This document shows, in pieces, positions 1 through 5,178 of a DNA stretch of 8,612 nucleotides; within the stretch, counting starts at the first letter, position 1; each line of letters opens with the position of its first letter. The position numbers and the translations under genes were made by a program. Location of the stretch: positions 14,647 to 23,258 of the forward strand of contig QHTX01000088.1 of NCBI GenBank assembly GCA_003220975.1, written 5' to 3'. Origin of the DNA: Gemmatimonadota bacterium. GTDB lineage: Bacteria > Gemmatimonadota > Gemmatimonadetes > Gemmatimonadales > GWC2-71-9. The notes below the pieces were generated by a model. That model searched no databases. It was given only the letters and a program-made list of their open reading frames with translations, and was not told the origin of the DNA.

Positions 1-113
1 GCGTTGCGGCCTTCGTCGGGATCGAGCAGGCGGTAGCCGCGCAGGTTCCAGGCGAGCGCGACCGCGGCGACGAGCACGAGTAGCCGCAGACCGGCGAGCG
101 GCCGTGACGGCAC
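1..113 (-). CDS. ArnT/PMT-like membrane glycosyltransferase, N-terminal fragment
   Basis: Only about 37 N-terminal residues lie in the window; the gene runs off the left edge. The reading frame gives a short basic start, a hydrophobic helix (LRLLVLVAAVALAWNL) and then YRLLDPDEGRN. A first membrane helix followed by an acidic D-x-D-E-G/A-R motif is the hallmark of the GT39/ArnT/PMT superfamily, where the acidic residues sit in the first periplasmic loop near the active site. These enzymes move a sugar from a polyprenyl-phosphate donor onto lipid A, protein or another acceptor. I place the start at the GTG at 113. A TTG at 176 is also in frame and would add a leader containing an Ala-Pro repeat encoded by the G-rich tract; an in-frame TAA lies further upstream, and neither start has a clear Shine-Dalgarno sequence. 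The acceptor cannot be told. It is divergent from the next gene. Confidence 0.6.
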   Translation of the reverse strand, partial: MPSRPLAGLRLLVLVAAVALAWNLRGYRLLDPDEGRN

Positions 114-114
114 C

Positions 115-137
115 GGGGGGGCGGGGGCGGGGGCGGG
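115..137 (+). other. G-quadruplex-prone G tract
   Basis: Four guanine runs of 7, 5, 5 and 3 bases are separated by single C residues, which fits the canonical intramolecular G-quadruplex pattern with one-base loops. The tract lies immediately upstream of the GTG start of the minus-strand glycosyltransferase, in the divergent gap. If the upstream TTG at 176 is the true start, the same bases encode an Ala-Pro repeat on the minus strand. The sequence pattern is certain; folding and any role in expression are inferred. Confidence 0.6.
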
Positions 138-251
138 CGCGGTGTGAATACGCTGGGCGTGTGGTTGATCGAGCAAGGGCGGTAAAGCTATTCGGGCGTG
201 CGTGGGAGTGCTAGGTTAGCGGCCGTCCCCAAAGCGTTCGCGTTGAGGTAT

Positions 252-257
252 GGAGGG
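252..257 (+). promoter_or_regulatory. Ribosome binding site of the SH3/DUF3761 gene
   Basis: GGAGGG ends three bases before the ATG at 261. The spacing is short, but it is the best purine-rich stretch near the start of the signal peptide and supports 261 over the in-frame codon far upstream at 198. Confidence 0.5.
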
Positions 258-260
258 CCC

Positions 261-719
261 ATGTCACGAATCCTTCGGGCCACACTCTTCCCGCTACTGC
301 TCCCGATCGCGCTTCTCGCGCAGCAGCAGCTTCGGAACACGACTGCATATACGACGGCCGCGGTTCGACTGCGTGCGCTACCAGCCGTGGGTGCGCGCAT
401 GCTGGCCGCACTCCCGGCCGCGGCCCGGGTCCACGTCTCATCCTGCTCCCAGGGATGGTGCAGCGTTGCCACGGATAGCGTGGCCGGTTATCTGGCCGAG
501 GAGTTCCTCACCCTTCACGCGCCGCAAGCACCCGCCTCGGCCGGCCGCGGTTATATCAATTCGCGCGGCCAGTGGGTCCCGTCGCCTACCCGAACTGCCA
601 ACGACAGTCCGCCGCCTGGTGCCACGGCTCGCTGCCGCGACGGCACGTACAGCTTCAGCCAGTCGCGACGCGGGACGTGCTCGCATCACGGTGGGGTAGC
701 GCGGTGGCTGACGCCGTGA
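261..719 (+). CDS. Secreted SH3-domain / DUF3761 protein
   Basis: A 152-residue exported protein. Residues 1-21 form a signal peptide (basic MSRILRA, then a Leu/Pro/Ala-rich core ending LLAQQ). Residues about 28-86 look like a bacterial SH3 (SH3b) domain: VRLRALP near its start, a CSQGWCSV stretch with Cys62 and Cys67 that could form a disulfide, and GYLAEEFL at its end. Residues about 96-150 match the DUF3761 family, with YINSRGQWV, a Pro/Ser/Thr linker, then CRDGTYSFSQSRRGTCSHHG with Cys125, Cys140 and two His. SH3b domains in exported proteins commonly bind cell-wall peptides, so a periplasmic or cell-surface role is likely; DUF3761 has no known activity. I chose ATG 261 because it directly begins the signal peptide. 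The stop overlaps the next gene's start by one base (TGATG), suggesting translational coupling. Confidence 0.85.
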   Translation: MSRILRATLFPLLLPIALLAQQQLRNTTAYTTAAVRLRALPAVGARMLAALPAAARVHVSSCSQGWCSVATDSVAGYLAEEFLTLHAPQAPASAGRGYINSRGQWVPSPTRTANDSPPPGATARCRDGTYSFSQSRRGTCSHHGGVARWLTP

Positions 720-1249
720 TGCCCTTCCCTGACGGGTTTGCGACCGCTCGACTGCGAGCGGAACGTCTGACCCCCGAGCACTTCGCCGAGTTGCGCCGCA
801 TGGATCGCGACCCGGAATTCATGGCCATGCTGGGTGGCCCCCGGGACGATGCGCAGACGGCGGCGTATCTTGCCCGCAACTTGCAGCATTGGACCGACTA
901 CGGGTTCGGCCTCTGGATCCTGCGGGAGTCGCAACAGAACCGTGTCGCCGGCCGCGCCGTGCTCCGGCACCTCCTCCTGGAGGGGAGCGACGAGGTCGAG
1001 GTGGGCTATGGCTTCCATCCCGAATTTTGGGGCCGCGGCCTCGCGACGGAGATTGCGGCGGCCTGCGTCCGCTTCGGACTCGAGGAGCTAGGCCTACCTT
1101 CCATTGTGGCCATAGCCCTCCCAGCGAACCTCCGCTCGCAGCGCGTCATGACCAAAGTGGGGCTTGTCTATGAGCGCGGGGTGACCCATGACGGGCTCGC
1201 CCATGTGCTGTTCCGCTCCCGGTCACGCGCGGTAGCGGGCAGGGCCTAG
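719..1249 (+). CDS. GNAT-family N-acetyltransferase (RimJ/RimL type)
   Basis: A 176-residue acetyltransferase that should move the acetyl group of acetyl-CoA to an amine, possibly a protein N-terminus or a small molecule. It has the Acetyltransf_3 layout: TARLRAERLTPEHFAEL at residues 9-25, a central FGLWILRE strand at 63-70, the EVGYGFHPEFWGRGLATEI segment at 94-112 that contains the acetyl-CoA pyrophosphate-binding loop (WGRGLA, 104-109), and the typical LPANLRSQRVMTKVGL at 134-149, where Asn137 and Ser140 are in the positions conserved in the family. The length is normal. The ATG at 719 overlaps the stop of the preceding gene; the adjacent GTG at 716 is an alternative start. No Shine-Dalgarno stands out, consistent with coupled translation. 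The substrate cannot be read from the sequence, and pairing with an exported protein does not reveal it. Confidence 0.88.
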   Translation: MPFPDGFATARLRAERLTPEHFAELRRMDRDPEFMAMLGGPRDDAQTAAYLARNLQHWTDYGFGLWILRESQQNRVAGRAVLRHLLLEGSDEVEVGYGFHPEFWGRGLATEIAAACVRFGLEELGLPSIVAIALPANLRSQRVMTKVGLVYERGVTHDGLAHVLFRSRSRAVAGRA

Positions 1250-1260
1250 GTCTAACCGGT

Positions 1261-1305
1261 CAACGGTCGCGTCCATCGTGTGCGGTGGCGAGCTCGCGAC
1301 CGTTG
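1261..1305. repeat. 11-bp perfect inverted repeat downstream of the GNAT gene
   Basis: CAACGGTCGCG at 1261-1271 is repeated as its exact reverse complement at 1295-1305, separated by 23 bases. It begins 12 bases after the GNAT stop and lies in the 214-base gap before the dehydrogenase gene, in which I see no gene. It could be a transcript-end hairpin (there is no T tract, so not a classical Rho-independent terminator) or a binding site for a dimeric regulator of the downstream gene. Confidence 0.5.
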
Positions 1306-1452
1306 CCGGGCCGCGCTGCGTCCCGCATGTTTAGCCGCCTCGGCTCCCCGCAACGTCGCGACCCCGCGAGCCTCGCCTTCGCCGTCGCGTCTTCGACGCC
1401 CTTCGATCCCGAGACCCACGACGCACGATGGCCGGGAGCTTCACTTTCGACC

Positions 1453-1457
1453 GGAGG
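1453..1457 (+). promoter_or_regulatory. Ribosome binding site of the SDR gene
   Basis: GGAGG lies six bases upstream of the ATG at 1464. This decides the start: the in-frame ATG at 1428 would put this motif inside the coding region and add 12 residues not expected before the Rossmann fold. Confidence 0.8.
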
Positions 1458-1463
1458 TCGGCC

Positions 1464-2267
1464 ATGTCGCTCGATGGGAAGCACGCGCTAGTGACGGGAA
1501 GCTCGCGCGGGATCGGCAGGGGGATCGCGCTCAAGCTGGGCGGCAAAGGCGTCAAGGTCGCGATCCACTATCACAAGAACGAAGCCGCGGCCAAGGACAC
1601 CCTCGCCAAGCTGCGGAAGCTCGGCTCCGACGGCATCATCATTCAGGCCGACATCTGCCGCCCCGAAGAGGTCAGCCGGTTGTTCGGGCGGGTCAAGAGC
1701 GAGTTCGGTAAGCTCGACGTGTTCGTCAGCAATGCGCGACCCGACGTGCCCGAGTTCTACCAGGGCCCGATGAACATCACGTTGGACCAGTGGGACACGG
1801 CCCTGAATTCCCAGGCGAAGGCGTTCCTGGTGGCGGTGCGCGAGGTGTGCCGCATGATGGACGACGGCGGGAGGATCGTCGCGATCACGTACGCGCCGGG
1901 CGGACGCACGGGCAGCTGGCAATCGTGGGTCGGCATGGGCGCGGCCAAGAGCGCCATGGAATCGTTGTGTCGCTACTTCGCCGTAGCGCTCGCGAAACGG
2001 GGGATCACGGTGAACGCCATCAGCCCGGGGTGGATCGAGGACAGCGTGCTCAACACGCTGCCCGACGCCGTGCAGGAGATGGTGCGGACGTGGCACCGGG
2101 GGGGATGGACGCCGATGGGCCGGCTCGGCACGCCGGCCGACATCGGCAACGCCGTGGCCCTGCTGTGCTCGGAGGAGGCCGGCTGGATCACGGGTCAGGT
2201 CATCGCGGTGGACGGCGGCTCGTCGCTGATGGACGCGGGGCTGCCGCTCGAGATCCAGCGAGGCTAG
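1464..2267 (+). CDS. Short-chain dehydrogenase/reductase (SDR) lacking the canonical Tyr
   Basis: A 267-residue classical-length SDR, expected to be an NAD(P)H-dependent cytoplasmic oxidoreductase. The Rossmann cofactor motif TGSSRGIG is at residues 11-18, the acidic AD before the adenine pocket at 62-63, the NNAG-like loop is SNAR (89-92), Asn115 matches the catalytic Asn region, and VNAISPGWIEDS (183-194) and VIAVDGGSS close the fold. Lys162 of the active site is present, but the YxxxK tyrosine position is Met158. In the Y-x6-K spacing of FabI/FabL enoyl-ACP reductases, the tyrosine position is Trp155. The ITYAPGG segment (Tyr143) and the MGAAK string resemble FabI, where a Ser-Tyr pair and a Met sit at equivalent places. 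It may therefore be an enoyl-reductase-like or atypical SDR. It is usually annotated FabG-like, but that function is doubtful here. A strong GGAGG precedes ATG 1464. Confidence 0.85.
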   Translation: MSLDGKHALVTGSSRGIGRGIALKLGGKGVKVAIHYHKNEAAAKDTLAKLRKLGSDGIIIQADICRPEEVSRLFGRVKSEFGKLDVFVSNARPDVPEFYQGPMNITLDQWDTALNSQAKAFLVAVREVCRMMDDGGRIVAITYAPGGRTGSWQSWVGMGAAKSAMESLCRYFAVALAKRGITVNAISPGWIEDSVLNTLPDAVQEMVRTWHRGGWTPMGRLGTPADIGNAVALLCSEEAGWITGQVIAVDGGSSLMDAGLPLEIQRG

Positions 2268-2309
2268 CCGGCATCTAGTGCTGCGGGCGCGGGGCGGCGA
2301 GAGTTCGAC

Positions 2310-2696
2310 ATGGCCCGAGTCCTGATCATCGACGACGACGTAACGCTCCGACAGGTCCTGACGAAGCACCTGGAGCGCGCCGGCCATGACGTCCGGCAGG
2401 CCGCGCGGGGCGACGAGGGGATCCGGGCGTACCAGCGCCGCGCCGCGGACGTGGTGATCGTGGACATCCTGATGCCCGGGCAGGGTGGACTGCAGACGAT
2501 CGACCAGCTGCGCCGCGCGGCGCCGGCGGTGAAGATCGTCGCGATGTCCGGCGCGACACGCGCCGGATCGCTCGATGTCGCAGGGCACGCGACGGCGCTC
2601 GGCGCCGACCACTTTCTCAGCAAGCCGTTCGAGGCCGCCGAGCTGGTGACGCTGGTCGCCACGTTGCTCGGGCCGACGGAAGGGCAGGCGCCCTGA
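2310..2696 (+). CDS. Standalone response-regulator receiver protein
   Basis: A 128-residue protein made of one CheY-like receiver domain with no output domain. The key residues are all present: the acidic pocket DDD at residues 8-10, the phospho-acceptor Asp52 in VIVDILMP, Ser80 in AMSG (switch residue), Lys105 in SKPF, and the beta-alpha repeats between them. It should accept phosphate from a histidine kinase and signal by protein contact, as single-domain regulators do. No kinase lies in the window, so its partner is unknown. It starts 42 bases after the SDR stop, with a weak GAGAG six bases before the ATG, and could share a transcript with the SDR gene. There is no DNA-binding domain, so direct transcriptional control of its neighbours is unlikely. 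Confidence 0.92.
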   Translation: MARVLIIDDDVTLRQVLTKHLERAGHDVRQAARGDEGIRAYQRRAADVVIVDILMPGQGGLQTIDQLRRAAPAVKIVAMSGATRAGSLDVAGHATALGADHFLSKPFEAAELVTLVATLLGPTEGQAP

Positions 2697-2697
2697 C

Positions 2698-2721
2698 TCC
2701 GGTCGCATTTTCGTCCGGTCG
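2698..2721. repeat. Tandem 8-bp direct repeat TCCGGTCG
   Basis: TCCGGTCG occurs at 2698-2705 and 2714-2721, a 16-base period, just after the receiver gene stop and about 80 bases upstream of the phospholipase-like gene. The spacing is not a full helical turn multiple (about 1.5 turns). It may be a regulator site or chance in GC-rich DNA. Confidence 0.25.
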
Positions 2722-2788
2722 TGCCGCAAAAACGCCCTAGTGGGGCACTTGCCGTGGCTGCATCTTCAGGGTGGTAACGTTGGAGACC

Positions 2789-2792
2789 GGAG
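2789..2792 (+). promoter_or_regulatory. Ribosome binding site of the PLC-like gene
   Basis: GGAG lies seven bases before the ATG at 2800, with a second GGAG at 2782-2785. This favours 2800 over the in-frame ATG at 2740, which lacks a purine-rich stretch and would add a 20-residue tail with no signal-peptide character. Confidence 0.6.
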
Positions 2793-2799
2793 TTCGCCC

Positions 2800-3681
2800 A
2801 TGGCCAGTCCCGACATTGACTCCGAACTGCAAGACCGTCCCTACTCGGGTGTTGCCTTCAAGGCATCGCACAACGCCTATATCGCCGAGAAACCACCGTT
2901 GGCGGTGCAGTTGGAGTGGGATCAGGGAACTCCGTCCCGCGGCGCGTGCCGCGGGGTCGAGTTGGACCTCATTCAGGACGCCGACTCGTGGCGCTGGTCG
3001 GTCGCTCATGGGGGTAGCTACAGCAACGGGGCCGAACACCAGCTCAGCTCCTACCTGGGGCAACTTCGCCAGTGGTCGCTTGCGCAGAACCAAGACCATG
3101 GCCCCATCCTCGTTCATCTCGAACTGAAGAACACGGCGCTGGCGGATGGACAGTTTCCCGCCGCCATCGATGCATACATCGGCGACGCGCTGTCCGGTGC
3201 GCACCTCTATGCCGCGAGCACCCTGCTCGGCGACGCTCCTTCGTTGCTCGCCGCCGCCCGGGAGCGGCACTGGCCCAGTCTCGCGGCCCTCCAAGGGCAC
3301 TTCCTGTTCTGTATCACCGGCGGTCAGGTGCAGCGCACGGCCACGTACCTTACCACCAGCCCCGAAGCGCGTCTCTGTTTCTGCGACCGCGACATCAACG
3401 ATATTCTGGACAGCGGCGCCGCCTTGAACGCCGCAGACGAGCCCAACCGCCTGTTCTACAACTTCGCCGCCGTGAGGTCGGCGTCCTTGCCCGGACGGTC
3501 CGGTCTCCCTGACGGCGAATCCGTGATCCTCCGGGCCTACGAGGTTCAGGACTGGGAGACGTGGGGCAATTGTCGCAACCGTGGCGTGAACGTGCTCGCC
3601 ACGGACCAGATCTTGTATGCGCCCTTCGCCACCGTCGGCCCCTCGCCCTATGCGGTCGCCCCGGGGGAGGGCGCGGGCTAG
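2800..3681 (+). CDS. Calcium-dependent PI-PLC-like phosphodiesterase
   Basis: A 293-residue protein that resembles the calcium-dependent phosphoinositide-phospholipase C1 family (TIM-barrel PLC-like phosphodiesterases). Such enzymes split the phosphodiester of a glycerophospholipid or phosphoinositide headgroup. The expected catalytic set is visible: KASHNAY (His24, Asn25), RGVELDL (Glu54, Asp56) for metal binding, VAHGG (His70, second catalytic His), and HLELKN (Glu108, Lys110). Later strands include HFLFCITGG and the C-terminal segment GVNVLATDQI, typical of the last barrel strand. No signal peptide is seen with the chosen start, which is odd for a family often exported; a cytoplasmic or otherwise exported enzyme is possible. 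The substrate may be a phospholipid other than phosphatidylinositol. The next gene, an exported hydrolase, begins 27 bases downstream, suggesting one transcript. Confidence 0.8.
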   Translation: MASPDIDSELQDRPYSGVAFKASHNAYIAEKPPLAVQLEWDQGTPSRGACRGVELDLIQDADSWRWSVAHGGSYSNGAEHQLSSYLGQLRQWSLAQNQDHGPILVHLELKNTALADGQFPAAIDAYIGDALSGAHLYAASTLLGDAPSLLAAARERHWPSLAALQGHFLFCITGGQVQRTATYLTTSPEARLCFCDRDINDILDSGAALNAADEPNRLFYNFAAVRSASLPGRSGLPDGESVILRAYEVQDWETWGNCRNRGVNVLATDQILYAPFATVGPSPYAVAPGEGAG

Positions 3682-3708
3682 AGCGGCACCCGCGGCGCGA
3701 CGAAACTG

Positions 3709-5178
3709 ATGAAGACCCTTCCCGCTGTCGCCGGGTCGCTGGTGGGGCTGCTGGCGGTCCTGTCCCTCCCCGGCCCGGAGCCGCCGGTCGCGCCCGCGCC
3801 GGCGCGCGGCCACGGTTTCGCGTGGAACCAGGACGCCTTCTGGCGCTCGCTCGAAAAGACCTACGGGGACGCCCGCGCCGTCGGCTGCCGCGCGGCAGAC
3901 CCCGTGGCCGCCCGCGAGCTTTCGGCCTTGGGCTCCACCGCCGACCGGCTGCTCGGCGCGCCGCTCGATCCGGGTGCGGCGGTGCTGGACTCGGTCGAAC
4001 GCCGGTTCTTTACGCTGGCGCCGCTCGTCGCGGCGTGCCCGCGCCATCTCGGGGACTACGTCCGACTTTCCGGCCGCCTGCGGGAGGCGATCAAGTGGCA
4101 GTCGCGTCGCTGGGACGTCGCGGGCGATGCGGCGCGCGCGCGGCTGTACCGCTCCCTCTACGGGCTGCGCGGCGCCGTGGAAGAGGTGATGCTGCACCAC
4201 CCCGACAGCGTCACCGCGCTGCTCGACGGCCGTCACGAGCCCTCGGCGACGCCCGCGACGACGGTGCAGGGCGTGGAGATCCACTCGGGAGACATCCTGG
4301 TCTCGCGCGGCGGCTACCCGACGTCGGCGCTCATCGCCCGCGGCAACGATTACCCCGGCAATTTCTCGCACATCGCGTTGGTGCACGTGGACAGCGTGTC
4401 GCACGTCGCGTCTGCGATCGAAGCCCACATCGAGCGCGGCGTGGCCGTGTCCACCGCGGACGAGTACCTGGGCGACAAGAAGCTGCGGATCATGGTGCTG
4501 CGGCTGCGGGCCGATCTGCCGCAGCTCGCCCGCGACCCGCAGCTGCCGCACCGGGCCGCGGCGCTCGCGCTCGAGCGCGCGCGGTCGGGGCGCATCGGCT
4601 ACGACTTCGAGATGGATTACACAGATGCGTCGCGGCTCTTCTGCTCCGAAGTCGCGTCGTCGGTCTACCGCGAGCTGGGCGTGACGCTGTGGACCGGGCT
4701 GTCGACGATCTCGGGGGCCGGGCTGCGCCGCTGGTTAGCGTCCTTCGGGGTGCGCCACTTCGAGACGCAGGAACCGTCCGATCTGGAATACGATCCCCAG
4801 CTGGTCGTGGTGGCGGAATGGCGCGACGCCGCGACGCTCAGGAAGGATCACATCGACAACGCGGTCATCGACGCGATGCTCGAGGGCGCCCAGGCGGGGG
4901 ACGCGCTCTCCTATGCCTGGTACCGCTTGCCGGTCGCCCGGTTGGCCAAGGCGTACAGCTGGACCGTCGGGCGCTTCGGCGCACAGGGCCCGGTCCCAGA
5001 GGGGATGTCCGCCCGGGCCGCCCTCCGGAACGGCGCCTTCTCCGACCGCCAGAGCCAGATCGCCGCCCGAGTCACGGAAGCGGCGGCGCGTCTGACCAAT
5101 GAGCAGGGATATCCGCCCCCGTACTGGGTGCTGCTCGACCTCGCCCGCCGGGAAAAGGCCGCGTCCGACCGCGGCTAG
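3709..5178 (+). CDS. Exported YiiX/YebB-like (permuted NlpC/P60) hydrolase
   Basis: A 489-residue protein. Residues 1-20 form a hydrophobic leader (MKTLPAVAGSLVGLLAVLSL) followed by a Pro/Ala-rich stretch, so it is probably exported or membrane-anchored; there is no lipobox Cys. Residues about 40-175 are a helical extension of unknown role. Residues about 188-325 match the YiiX/YebB-like permuted papain-fold domain: HSGDILVSRGG at 192-202, NFSHIALVHVD at 218-228 with candidate catalytic His221, an IEAHIERGV segment at 237-245, and DASRLFCSEVASSVYRELG with candidate nucleophile Cys312. Relatives act on amide, ester or thioester bonds in peptidoglycan or lipid-like substrates; the target here is unknown. 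The C-terminal about 150 residues are less clear. The gene follows the PLC-like gene by 27 bases, with no good Shine-Dalgarno. Its TAG stop overlaps the stop of the convergent molybdenum enzyme gene. Confidence 0.8.
   Translation: MKTLPAVAGSLVGLLAVLSLPGPEPPVAPAPARGHGFAWNQDAFWRSLEKTYGDARAVGCRAADPVAARELSALGSTADRLLGAPLDPGAAVLDSVERRFFTLAPLVAACPRHLGDYVRLSGRLREAIKWQSRRWDVAGDAARARLYRSLYGLRGAVEEVMLHHPDSVTALLDGRHEPSATPATTVQGVEIHSGDILVSRGGYPTSALIARGNDYPGNFSHIALVHVDSVSHVASAIEAHIERGVAVSTADEYLGDKKLRIMVLRLRADLPQLARDPQLPHRAAALALERARSGRIGYDFEMDYTDASRLFCSEVASSVYRELGVTLWTGLSTISGAGLRRWLASFGVRHFETQEPSDLEYDPQLVVVAEWRDAATLRKDHIDNAVIDAMLEGAQAGDALSYAWYRLPVARLAKAYSWTVGRFGAQGPVPEGMSARAALRNGAFSDRQSQIAARVTEAAARLTNEQGYPPPYWVLLDLARREKAASDRG

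Noticed and set aside
165..194. Promoter-like TTGATC with a weak TATTCG box in the divergent gap
   Set aside because: The -10 match is only three of six with an 18-base spacer; not better than chance.
2681..2711. Possible terminator after the receiver gene: AGGGC/GCCCT hairpin followed by TTTT
   Set aside because: The stem has only five pairs and the T run is 13 bases away, so it does not fit an intrinsic terminator.
1488..2729. 413-codon minus-strand open frame opposite the SDR and receiver genes
   Set aside because: Low-complexity Arg/His/Ala composition, no motifs, fully antisense to two conserved genes.
3672..3694. CGCGGG/CCCGCG hairpin around the PLC stop codon
   Set aside because: A six-pair GC stem is common by chance at this GC content, and it does not cover a ribosome binding site or precede a T tract.
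2737..4551. 604-codon open frame on the minus strand opposite the PLC-like and YiiX-like genes
   Set aside because: Arg/Gly/Val-rich with no domain pattern; it is opposite two well-supported genes and is explained by high GC at third codon positions.
3561..5102. 513-codon plus-strand open frame in another frame of the YiiX-like gene
   Set aside because: Arg/Gly-rich shadow of the real frame, which carries the catalytic motifs.
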